Source: Candidatus Latescibacterota bacterium (GTDB taxonomy: Bacteria; Krumholzibacteriota; Krumholzibacteriia; WVZY01; JAKEHA01). From it: a stretch of 5,574 nucleotides of DNA. This document shows positions 1 through 5,574 of this stretch, in pieces. The DNA is taken from assembly GCA_022615275.1 (NCBI GenBank), contig JAKEHA010000349.1, positions 1 to 5,574 of the forward strand, read 5' to 3'. The notes under the pieces were generated by a model. That model worked only from the letters and a program-made list of their open reading frames with translations, was not told the origin of the DNA and did not search any database. How positions within the stretch are numbered: the stretch's first letter is position 1; every line of letters begins with the position of its first letter. The position numbers and the translations under genes are program-made.

Positions 1-705
1 ATGGTTCGCATCGACATGTCCGAGTATCTGGAGAAGCACTCGGTGAGCCGGCTGATCGGAGCCCCACCGGGATATGTCGGATACGAGGAGGGTGGTCAGC
101 TCACCGAGGCGGTGCGTCGGCGGCCGTACAGCGTCATCCTCTTCGACGAGGTCGAAAAGGCACACCCCGACGTCTTCAACGTCCTGCTGCAGATCCTGGA
201 CGACGGGCGGCTCACCGACGGCCAGGGACGCACCGTGGACTTCGCGAACACCATGATCATCATGACCTCGAACCTGGGCACGTCGCAGGAGCGCTTCAGC
301 GACCAGGCGGAGATGCGCGACTCGGTGATGCGCGCGATGCGCTCCGCGTTCAAGCCCGAGTTCTTGAACCGCATCGACGACGTGATCGTGTTCGATCCGC
401 TCAGCGAACCGGAGATGGAGGAGATCGCTCGGCTACAAACCGGCAAGCTCGAGCGCAAGCTAATCGAGCGCGGGCTGCACCTGGAGATCGACGCGCCGGC
501 GATCCGGGAGCTGGCGCGGCGCGGGTTCGACCCCGTCTACGGCGCGCGCCCGCTGAAACGGCTCATCCAGCGCGAGATCGAAGGCGGCATCGCGCGCGCC
601 ATCCTCTCCGGAGACGCACGCGACGGCGACACGATTCGCGTCACGGTCGACGGGCACACGTTCCGCATCGATGTCGTGCACGGCGGCGAGCGGGCAGCCG
701 CGTGA
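1..705 (+). CDS. clpB: ATP-dependent protein disaggregase ClpB, C-terminal part (5'-truncated by window)
   Basis: ClpB is a cytosolic AAA+ hexamer that threads aggregated proteins through its pore and hands them to DnaK for refolding. Only the last 234 codons are present. The ATG at position 1 is an internal methionine of the conserved MVRIDMSE stretch, not the start; the N-terminal domain, first AAA+ module, middle domain and second Walker A lie upstream. Visible in the second module are the pore loop GYVG (residues 24-27), Walker B VILFDE (45-50), sensor 1 IIMTSN (86-91), the arginine finger in NRID (R124) and sensor 2 GARPLKR (R183), followed by the small C-terminal domain. The loop after sensor 1 is short and lacks the (I/L)GF ClpP-docking tripeptide of ClpA and ClpC, which favours ClpB. 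All catalytic elements visible are intact. The frame ends in TGA at 703-705. No operon partner follows closely. Confidence 0.96.
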   Translation: MVRIDMSEYLEKHSVSRLIGAPPGYVGYEEGGQLTEAVRRRPYSVILFDEVEKAHPDVFNVLLQILDDGRLTDGQGRTVDFANTMIIMTSNLGTSQERFSDQAEMRDSVMRAMRSAFKPEFLNRIDDVIVFDPLSEPEMEEIARLQTGKLERKLIERGLHLEIDAPAIRELARRGFDPVYGARPLKRLIQREIEGGIARAILSGDARDGDTIRVTVDGHTFRIDVVHGGERAAA

Positions 706-745
706 CCGCCCGCCCGGCTTCGCCGCGCCCCCCTCGTCCCAGGGC

Positions 746-774
746 CCACACGCGCGTTGACGCGCGGCGTGTGG
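746..774. repeat. Inverted repeat at the -35 element: possible operator or clpB terminator stem
   Basis: The arms CCACACGCGCG (746-756) and CGCGGCGTGTGG (763-774) can pair as 7 bp, one bulged G (767), and 4 bp, closing a loop made of 757-762, which is the TTGACG -35 hexamer itself. No T-tract follows, so it is not a standard intrinsic terminator, although it lies 40 bp after the clpB stop and could assist termination. Its position over the -35 would also suit a repressor or activator site. Which of these roles applies is inference. Confidence 0.45.
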
Positions 775-786
775 ACGCGGTATAAT
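757..786 (+). promoter_or_regulatory. Sigma-70-type promoter for the C25 peptidase gene
   Basis: TTGACG at 757-762 and a perfect TATAAT at 781-786 are separated by 18 bp, in a region otherwise very rich in G and C where such an AT-rich hexamer stands out. The likely transcription start is near A792, giving a leader of about 213 nt before the GTG at 1005. It points toward the peptidase gene and suggests independent transcription from clpB. Confidence 0.6.
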
Positions 787-812
787 TGCTCACCATCTAG
801 TTGATGTGTCGC

Positions 813-869
813 GCCGGCCTCGACCGGCCAAACGGGGCCCTCCGCCTCACCGGACCGGCGGCCAGCCCC
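813..869 (+). promoter_or_regulatory. GC-rich stem-loops in the 5' leader
   Basis: Two hairpins can be read in the presumed leader. GCCGG (813-817) pairs with CCGGC (824-828) around a 6-nt loop. CCGCC (842-846) pairs with GGCGG (857-861) around a 10-nt loop and is enclosed by GGGGC (834-838) pairing with GCCCC (865-869). I do not recognise a known riboswitch family. The stems may simply reflect the base composition, so a regulatory role is only suggested. Confidence 0.3.
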
Positions 870-995
870 GCATCGTTACGTCGGTTTAGACAACATCGGA
901 TCTACCAACACCGTTCGACTCGATCGGTATCGCATCGACTCGGTGTCTCTGTGCGCGCAGGCAAGGGTGCGCACGCAGGCGACTGCAGCATCGTC

Positions 996-1002
996 GGAGG
1001 GG
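996..1002 (+). promoter_or_regulatory. Shine-Dalgarno sequence deciding the GTG start
   Basis: GGAGGGG lies just before the GTG at 1005, with 4 nt between the GGAGG core and the start codon. The spacing is a little short but workable. It supports GTG 1005 over the other upstream in-frame GTG at 951, which has no comparable purine run before it. Confidence 0.65.
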
Positions 1003-1004
1003 CC

Positions 1005-1091
1005 GTGCGCATCTTAGAGCTTCGCCTTCGTCTCGCGCTTTCCATTTCCTGCTTGTTGACCGCGTTCGGCGCCTCGCCCGGGCGAGCCGCC
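1005..1091 (+). other. Sec signal peptide of the C25 peptidase
   Basis: Residues 1-29 show an arginine-containing n-region (R2, R7, R9), a hydrophobic core LALSISCLLTAFGA (10-23) and a c-region SPGRAA ending before E30. Cleavage is likeliest after A28 or A29. C16 does not sit in a proper lipobox (the residue at -3 is serine, not a branched aliphatic), so a lipoprotein is unlikely. The protein should therefore leave the cytoplasm through Sec. Confidence 0.75.
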
Positions 1092-4000
1092 GAGATCACC
1101 CAACCCGTCGAGATCCCTCGCGCGTCCGTTTCCGTCCAGCGCGCGCCCCAAGGCGATCGCCTGGTGGTGGACGGGGGGAGCTTCACCTACACGACCGATT
1201 CCGGCCTGCCCGAGCTGCCGTACCGGCTGGTAAGCGTCCTGCTCCCCGAGGGGGAGACGGTGGCGGACTTCGAGTACGAGGAAGGCCCCAGGGTGCGCAT
1301 CGCCGAGGGCGTGCGCGTCACCCGCGTGCCCGACGCGCTCGCGACCGACGGATCGCGCCCGACCGGTGCCGCCGCGCACGCGTGGAGCACCGACCCGGTC
1401 GAGTTCCCCGCCCAACGGGCCGTGTATCTGGGAACCGGATACTTGCACGGCCGCGCCATCGCGAGCTTCGCCGTGTACCCCATTCGGCTCGTGGAAGGGG
1501 GAAGCGCGGTCGAGGTCGCGGAGCACGCGTCGCTGCGCATCCAAACCGCGCCCGACCCGGCAGCCGCGACGGTCGTGCGCCGCGCGCGCTACCGAGAGGG
1601 TTTCCACGAGGAGGTCGAGCGGCGCCTGGCCTCGCTGGTGGAGAATCCGCGCGACGCGGCGCGGTACGCGACGGCGCAGGCGCGCGTCGCCCCCGCACGC
1701 GGCGGTTTCCAGCCGACCGCGATCCCGTCGCTCGAGGGAAGCCCGGTCGACTACGTGATCGTGACCGTCGACTCGTTGGCCGCCTCGTTCCAGGGGCTGG
1801 CCGATTGGAAGACCGCCAAAGGCGTGCGCACCGTCGTTCGTACCACCGAGTGGATCGAAGCCAACTACCCCAATGGGGTCGATCTCGCCGAGACCATTCG
1901 CACCTTCGTCATCGACTCCTACCAGCACTGGGGAATCACCTACCTCTTGCTCGGCGCCGACGCGAGCTTGATCCCGGTGCGCCTCGGCGAGTCGATATTC
2001 CTGGGCAACAAGGACATTCCCGCCGACATGTACTTCGGTTGCTTGGACGGCGACTGGAATGCCGACCACGACGAGTTCTTCGGAGAAGTGGCGGACCAGA
2101 CGGATCTCTATCAGGAAGTCTTCACGGGGCGACTGCCGGCCATGAACGCGGCCGACGCGGACGCCATGGTCGCGAAAGTCATGAGCTACGAAACGCCGGT
2201 CGACCCGTCGTACACCGGCAAGGTGTTGCTGCTCGCGGAAGTGCTGTTCCCCATCGACTGGAACGGCAGCCAGTCGATCGCGCAGGACGGCGCGCAGTTC
2301 GCGGAGTACCTGTGGTTGTCCGCGCTAAGCGACCCGTCGCTCACGGTGACGAAAATGTACGAGAACTACGTGCCGTACCCGCCCGCCGTGAGCGAATCGG
2401 CCGCCGGCGCCATCGCCGCGCTCAACCAGGGCTACGACCAGGTCAACCACATCGGCCACGGCTTCCGTTTCAACATGTCGGTGGGACAAGGCAGCATCGT
2501 GAACGCGGACGCCGATGTTCTGACCAACACCGATCGTTATTCCAATCTGTATCTCTTGAACTGCACTGTCGTCGCGCACACCTATTTTTGTCTCGCCGAG
2601 CATTTCCTGGCCAATCCGAACGGCGGCGCGGTGTCGGTGGTGGGGGCCAACGAGAGCGCGTACCCGCTCTTGTCGCAGCCGTACATGAACGAATACTACG
2701 AGCTCGTATACAACGACGACGTCGTGCACATCGGCGACGCCGTGGCGCGTTCGCGGGAGCCGCGCACGCCCCTCGCGATGACCTCCGACAACGGCGACCG
2801 GTGGACGCACTACATCTATACCATCCTCGCCGATCCCGAGATGTCGCTGTGGACGGCGCCGGTTCAGCCGCTCACGGTCTCGTACCCGAGCGCGGTCGGC
2901 TTCGGGACGCACAGCATCACGGTGAACGTCTCCGACCCGGGAGGGCCGCTTGCAAACGCGCTCGTCTGCCTATCCAAAGACGACGACGACTACGAAGTGG
3001 GAACCACCGACGCGGGCGGTAACGTCACGCTGCAGATGACGGCCGAGTCCGCGGGGGGCATTGCCGTCAACGTGACCGCGTTCAACCGCGCGCGTCACAT
3101 CGGCAGCATCACGGTGGGGAGCGTGCCGGGCCCGTTCATCGGTTTTGCCGACGTCGTGATCGACGACGATGCGGTCGGGCCGAGCGCGGGCAACGGCGAC
3201 GGGGTCATCGACGCCGGCGAAACCGTGCAACTCACGGTGTTGGTCGAGAACACGGCACAACTCAACGCGACCAACGTGTCGCTGGTGCTGCGCGCGCTGG
3301 CGGGCAACGTCACCGTGCTCGACAGCACCGCCACCGTCGGATCGGTGGCGTCGGGGCAGACCGTCTCGGCGCAGGACGCCTTCACGGTGAGATTCGACGC
3401 GGTGATTCCGGACCGCACGCCCGCCGACTTCACGCTGGCGATCAAGCTCTTCGGCATCACGTTGCGCTCCGACCGTTTCAACCGCATCGTCCATGCGCCC
3501 GATCTGGATTTTTCCGTGCTGCGAATCGACGACACCGCGACCGGCAACGGCGACGGCGTCAACCAAGCCGGCGAGAACTTCCGACTCCATTATGCGATCA
3601 AGAATTTCGGCACCGGCGCGGGCTACGGCCTCACCGCGTCGCTCACCGACCTCGAGGGAGCGTTCGTGATCACCGACGGGACCGATGCGTATCCCGCCGT
3701 CGCCGCCGCGGACGGCGCCGAGAACACGGACGGTTTCGCGCTGCACGAGACCGACGTCTCCACCGAGCACGACCTGCGGCTCGACGTCACCGACGCCTAC
3801 GGCCGCACCTGGAGCAAGGTGTTCGAACTGCGACCGCCGTCGCCGCCGGTCAATCTCGCCTTCAATCCCAGCCTCGGCTCGGATCGCCTGCAAGTATTCT
3901 GGGACGGAAGCGCGTCGCCCGACGTCGACCGCTACCGCTTGTACCGCTCGCTCTCGGCCGGGGGACCGTTCGTGCCCGCGAATCCGGACCCAGTTCACCA

Positions 4001-5574
4001 CACGGTTTACATCGATCGCGGACTGCAGCCCACCACGCGGTACTACTACCGCTCGACGGCGGTCGACGCGTCGGGCAACGAAAGCGCGCCGTCGATCGTG
4101 TACGCGGGCAGGACCAACCCCAAACCGGCCGAGGGCTGGCCCATCGCCATGACCACCGAGACCGTGAGTTCGCCGGTGGTCGGCGACATCGACGGCGACG
4201 GCGACCTCGAAATCGTGCAGGGCAACGCGAAGATGTACGCGTGGCACCACAACGGCGTCGAGCTCGCCGACGGCGACGGCAACGCGCAGACCTGGGGCCT
4301 CTTGAGCACGCAGGGGACCTCGTTCGTCTCGCATACCGCACTCGCCGACATCGACGCCGTTCCCGGCCTCGACATCCTCGCGGCCGCGCGCGATACCAAG
4401 CAAGTCTTCGTGTTCAATTATCAGGGAAGCGTGGTGCCGGGCTGGCCCAAGACGGTGCAGAACGCGATCCGCGCCGCGCTGGTTGCCGGCGACATCGACA
4501 ACGACGGCACGCGCGAGGTCATCGCCCTCGACGAGAAGGGCGTGCTCTACGTGTGGCACGCGAACGGTACCGAGTTCCGTGACGGCGACAACAACCCCGC
4601 GACCGACGGCGTGTTTCGCACCTTCCCCGGCTGCGTGTACCAGTACACGTGCCCGGCCGTCGCCGACCTGGACAACGACGGCTTCAACGAGATGATTGTC
4701 GGCACGCAAGGCGATTCCGTGTACGTGGTCAAGAACGACGGGATGTCGATACCGGGCTGGCCCAAGAAGTTCAACTCCGACATTTCCGGCAGCATCGCGG
4801 TCGGGGATATCGACGACAACGGCGACCTCGAGTTGGTGGTGTGCGACTGGGCCGGCAACGTGTACGCGCTCAACCACGACGGCTCGACGTTGTGGTACCG
4901 CTTCTTCCAGAACCAATTGAGCTTCGGCCCGTCGCCCGCGCTCGCCGACTTGAACGGCGACGGCCGGCTCGAGGTCGTGCTCCCGAGCAAGAATCGAAAC
5001 CTGTACGCCGTGCAATGGAACGGAAGCGACCTCCCGGGTTGGCCGGTGGTGTACGCGCCTCAGCTCTACACGGAGTCGTCTCCGGTGGTCGGCGACATCG
5101 ACGCCGACGGGTTGCTCGACGTGGTTCTCGGCGACGAGATGAAGTTCATCAATGCATGGAGCGCGACGGGGCAGCCGATCGACGGCTTTCCGCTGGCGTT
5201 GAACGACGCGGTACGTTCCACACCGGTGATCGCGGACGTCGATCTCGACGGCGACGTCGAAATCGTGGCGGCGGGCTGGGACAAGTCCGTCTACGTCTGG
5301 GACTTTCCAGGTGCCTACGATCCCATGAAGGCGCCGTGGCCGCGGTTCCACGCCAATCGCTACAACGACGGGAACATCGACACCGTGATTCCCACCCCGG
5401 TGGGCGGGGTGAGTTTCGCGTACGCGTGGGTGGAGCGCGGGCTGGAGTTGCAGTGGATCGTGCCGGAGGCGGCGGGCGGGGAGTTCACGGTGAGCCGGGC
5501 GGCGATGGTGGGGAGCGAGCCGGGTGAGTTCGAGAGGGTGACGGGGACGATGACGGTGAGTCTGGACGGGATGG
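1005..5574 (+). CDS. Secreted gingipain-like C25 cysteine peptidase with FG-GAP repeats (3'-truncated by window)
   Basis: The frame is open from GTG 1005 to the window edge: 1,523 complete codons, no stop. Members of family C25 are exported cysteine endopeptidases with a His-Cys dyad; the best known are the gingipains. Residues 1-29 form a signal peptide. Residues 60-190 resemble the C25 propeptide, including the GLPELP turn at 67-72. The catalytic domain spans about 249-615: YLLLGADASLIP (313-324), the histidine motif NHIGHG (481-486, likely catalytic H485), the cysteine in LLNC (C520), then FCLAE with C529 and GGAVSVVG, and the closing LADPEM (608-613). Behind it lie an Ig-like domain (617-705), two GNGDG domains (711-942), a fibronectin III-like domain (944-1037) and eight FG-GAP/VCBS repeats (about 1040-1450). 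The start rests on the Shine-Dalgarno and signal peptide; the first in-frame ATG is codon 342. Family and secretion are well supported; substrate and cleavage specificity cannot be read. The missing 3' end probably holds a sorting or anchoring domain. Confidence 0.9.
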   Translation, partial: MRILELRLRLALSISCLLTAFGASPGRAAEITQPVEIPRASVSVQRAPQGDRLVVDGGSFTYTTDSGLPELPYRLVSVLLPEGETVADFEYEEGPRVRIAEGVRVTRVPDALATDGSRPTGAAAHAWSTDPVEFPAQRAVYLGTGYLHGRAIASFAVYPIRLVEGGSAVEVAEHASLRIQTAPDPAAATVVRRARYREGFHEEVERRLASLVENPRDAARYATAQARVAPARGGFQPTAIPSLEGSPVDYVIVTVDSLAASFQGLADWKTAKGVRTVVRTTEWIEANYPNGVDLAETIRTFVIDSYQHWGITYLLLGADASLIPVRLGESIFLGNKDIPADMYFGCLDGDWNADHDEFFGEVADQTDLYQEVFTGRLPAMNAADADAMVAKVMSYETPVDPSYTGKVLLLAEVLFPIDWNGSQSIAQDGAQFAEYLWLSALSDPSLTVTKMYENYVPYPPAVSESAAGAIAALNQGYDQVNHIGHGFRFNMSVGQGSIVNADADVLTNTDRYSNLYLLNCTVVAHTYFCLAEHFLANPNGGAVSVVGANESAYPLLSQPYMNEYYELVYNDDVVHIGDAVARSREPRTPLAMTSDNGDRWTHYIYTILADPEMSLWTAPVQPLTVSYPSAVGFGTHSITVNVSDPGGPLANALVCLSKDDDDYEVGTTDAGGNVTLQMTAESAGGIAVNVTAFNRARHIGSITVGSVPGPFIGFADVVIDDDAVGPSAGNGDGVIDAGETVQLTVLVENTAQLNATNVSLVLRALAGNVTVLDSTATVGSVASGQTVSAQDAFTVRFDAVIPDRTPADFTLAIKLFGITLRSDRFNRIVHAPDLDFSVLRIDDTATGNGDGVNQAGENFRLHYAIKNFGTGAGYGLTASLTDLEGAFVITDGTDAYPAVAAADGAENTDGFALHETDVSTEHDLRLDVTDAYGRTWSKVFELRPPSPPVNLAFNPSLGSDRLQVFWDGSASPDVDRYRLYRSLSAGGPFVPANPDPVHHTVYIDRGLQPTTRYYYRSTAVDASGNESAPSIVYAGRTNPKPAEGWPIAMTTETVSSPVVGDIDGDGDLEIVQGNAKMYAWHHNGVELADGDGNAQTWGLLSTQGTSFVSHTALADIDAVPGLDILAAARDTKQVFVFNYQGSVVPGWPKTVQNAIRAALVAGDIDNDGTREVIALDEKGVLYVWHANGTEFRDGDNNPATDGVFRTFPGCVYQYTCPAVADLDNDGFNEMIVGTQGDSVYVVKNDGMSIPGWPKKFNSDISGSIAVGDIDDNGDLELVVCDWAGNVYALNHDGSTLWYRFFQNQLSFGPSPALADLNGDGRLEVVLPSKNRNLYAVQWNGSDLPGWPVVYAPQLYTESSPVVGDIDADGLLDVVLGDEMKFINAWSATGQPIDGFPLALNDAVRSTPVIADVDLDGDVEIVAAGWDKSVYVWDFPGAYDPMKAPWPRFHANRYNDGNIDTVIPTPVGGVSFAYAWVERGLELQWIVPEAAGGEFTVSRAAMVGSEPGEFERVTGTMTVSLDGM
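1749..2849 (+). other. Peptidase C25 catalytic domain
   Basis: Residues about 249-615. The domain opens with DYVIVTVDSL and a helix ending in the family's ADWKTAKG segment, where C25 proteins place the first strand and helix of the caspase-like fold. The strand LLLGAD (314-319) comes next, then the His-Gly pair at 485-486 and Cys520 at the end of the strand YLLNC. The Cys529-Leu-Ala-Glu segment and the GGAVSVVG strand match the usual continuation in this family. Both expected dyad residues are present, so an active enzyme is likely. Assignment of dyad roles is by analogy with gingipain R. Confidence 0.85.
3135..3830 (+). repeat. Two tandem beta-sandwich domains with GNGDG...GE loops
   Basis: Residues 711-828 and 833-942 each begin with a short strand and a DD pair, followed by GNGDGVIDAGE (729-739) and GNGDGVNQAGE (847-857), 118 residues apart, then a strand carrying a 'N..G/A' turn (VENTAQ, IKNFGTG). 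This is the CARDB-like adhesive module often found behind secreted proteases of GC-rich and FCB-group bacteria. The aspartates and glutamate suggest calcium binding. The two copies have diverged outside the loop, so the duplication is old. Confidence 0.6.
3834..4115 (+). other. Fibronectin type III-like domain
   Basis: Residues 944-1037 start with the typical proline-rich lead (PPSPPVNL), followed by a strand with the core tryptophan (LQVFW), the D-RYRLYRS strand, and the LQPTTRYYYRSTAVDASGNE segment that matches the 'L.p.T.Y.y.v.A.d..GN.S' end of bacterial FN3 domains. It probably acts as a spacer between the sandwich domains and the propeller. Confidence 0.8.
4173..4194 (+). repeat. 22-bp direct repeat, copy 1 (propeller repeat 1)
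   Basis: These 22 bases are identical to 5082-5103, exactly 909 bp (303 codons) further on. They encode the strand and first part of the calcium loop (SPVVGDID) in repeats 1 and 7. The other repeats encode similar residues with different codons. Confidence 0.8.
5082..5103 (+). repeat. 22-bp direct repeat, copy 2 (propeller repeat 7)
   Basis: Identical to 4173-4194 and in the same reading frame. The match stops on both sides at single mismatches (4172 versus 5081; 4195 versus 5104). Confidence 0.8.
5385..5574 (+). other. Start of C-terminal domain, cut by window edge
   Basis: Residues from 1461 onward follow the last propeller repeat. The pattern GLELQWIVPEAAGGEFTVSR (a strand with a core Trp, then a strand ending in Arg) resembles the beta-sandwich that in many secreted proteins of this type precedes a FlgD-like or type IX sorting domain. 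Too little is present to name it. Codon usage changes sharply here: 44 of the 58 codons from 5400 end in G, against 18 of the 58 codons just before. Confidence 0.5.

Larger units (their letters stand above)
706..1004 (+). other. Intergenic region with promoter and structured leader, no gene seen
   Basis: These 299 bp separate clpB from the peptidase gene. I find no convincing protein gene or tRNA. The region contains an inverted repeat, a sigma-70-like promoter, at least three GC-rich hairpins in the presumed leader, and two short direct repeats (TCGACTCG at 915-922 and 935-942, 20 bp apart). The frame of the downstream gene stays open upstream of position 1005, so a slightly longer N-terminus cannot be excluded, but it would put polar residues ahead of the signal peptide. 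Confidence 0.7.
4119..5360 (+). repeat. Eight FG-GAP/VCBS repeats, probable calcium-binding beta-propeller
   Basis: The conserved Asp that opens each D-x-D-x-D-G-type loop occurs at residues 1061, 1115, 1163, 1221, 1268, 1315, 1364 and 1411, with spacings of 47-58. Each loop is preceded by a small-residue strand such as SSPVVGD and followed by L(E/D)(I/V)V. Between loops, 'V.vw..nG....GWP' segments recur. Most loops keep the calcium ligands (for example DIDGDGDLE, DIDNDG, DLNGDG); repeat 2 reads DIDAVPGLD and has lost two of them. The series closes with WPRFHANRYNDG, a usual end of such propellers. Eight repeats fit a seven- or eight-bladed propeller used for adhesion or domain stabilisation. 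Confidence 0.85.

Noticed and set aside
1..705. ATG at position 1 as a true start of a short AAA+ protein
   Set aside because: It is an internal methionine of the ClpB second AAA+ module. Walker A and everything N-terminal to it must lie upstream of the window.
746..774. Intrinsic terminator of clpB
   Set aside because: The stem is plausible, but no run of T follows it, so it is not called as a terminator; it is listed as an inverted repeat instead.
813..900. Known riboswitch or small RNA gene
   Set aside because: Hairpins are present but I could not match the conserved loops of any riboswitch, tRNA or other RNA family by eye.
1044..1055. Lipoprotein lipobox around Cys16
   Set aside because: The residues before Cys are S-I-S; a lipobox needs Leu/Val/Ile at -3, and the c-region after Cys continues as a normal signal peptide.
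1014..2069. 351-codon minus-strand frame across the propeptide and catalytic region
   Set aside because: Antisense shadow with low-complexity Gly/Arg/Val/Asp composition; the + strand frame encodes a signal peptide and recognisable C25 motifs.
1382..3022. 546-codon + strand frame rich in arginine
   Set aside because: It overlaps the peptidase catalytic domain in another frame, has the Arg/Ala/Pro-heavy composition expected from a shifted frame in GC-rich DNA, and shows no motifs.
2970..5351. 793-codon open frame on the minus strand
   Set aside because: It is the antisense shadow of the peptidase gene. Its repeated V-D-V-x-D-H/G-R pattern is the complement of the FG-GAP Asp-rich loops, it matches no family I recognise, and the + strand frame has clear domain motifs across the same bases.
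4649..5527. 292-codon + strand frame, Arg/Gly rich
   Set aside because: A shifted frame of the propeller region without domain features.

Overview
This GC-rich bacterial window holds two protein-coding regions on the + strand. Positions 1-705 are the 3' end of clpB, the ring-forming protein disaggregase. From position 1005 to the right edge, and beyond it, runs one very long open frame for a secreted cysteine peptidase of the gingipain (C25) type. The 299 bp between them have no convincing gene but contain a good promoter and several GC-rich hairpins.

Layout: the ClpB fragment (234 codons, stop at 703-705) carries the Walker B, sensor 1, arginine finger and sensor 2 elements of the second AAA+ module plus its C-terminal domain. 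Next comes an inverted repeat (746-774) that overlaps the -35 element of a TTGACG-N18-TATAAT promoter (757-786), then a roughly 210-nt structured leader, a Shine-Dalgarno sequence (996-1002) and a GTG start at 1005. The first in-frame ATG of this gene lies 1,023 nt downstream, at 2028, so an ATG-only or closed-ORF search misses it.

The large protein (1,523 complete codons in the window, no stop) reads as: signal peptide (about 1-29), C25-type propeptide (about 60-190), arginine-rich linker (192-232), catalytic domain (about 249-615, His485 and Cys520 visible), an Ig-like domain (about 617-705), two tandem beta-sandwich domains each with a GNGDG...GE loop (711-828 and 833-942), a fibronectin III-like domain (944-1037), eight FG-GAP/VCBS repeats with calcium-loop signatures (about 1040-1450), and the beginning of a C-terminal domain cut by the window edge. 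This is the plan of a large calcium-stabilised, exported or surface-bound protease with adhesive or sorting domains behind the catalytic unit.

Organism: the strong GC bias at third codon positions, a C25 peptidase followed by FG-GAP repeats, and a generic clpB suggest a GC-rich member or relative of the FCB group (for example candidate phyla such as Eisenbacteria, Krumholzibacteriota or Latescibacterota). This is an inference from architecture only. The two genes probably do not work together: ClpB is a cytosolic housekeeping chaperone and the second gene has its own promoter. I see no wholly new system. The points most worth checking are the non-ATG start, the leader with its operator-like inverted repeat, the near-identical DNA of propeller repeats 1 and 7, and an abrupt change of codon usage where the C-terminal domain begins.
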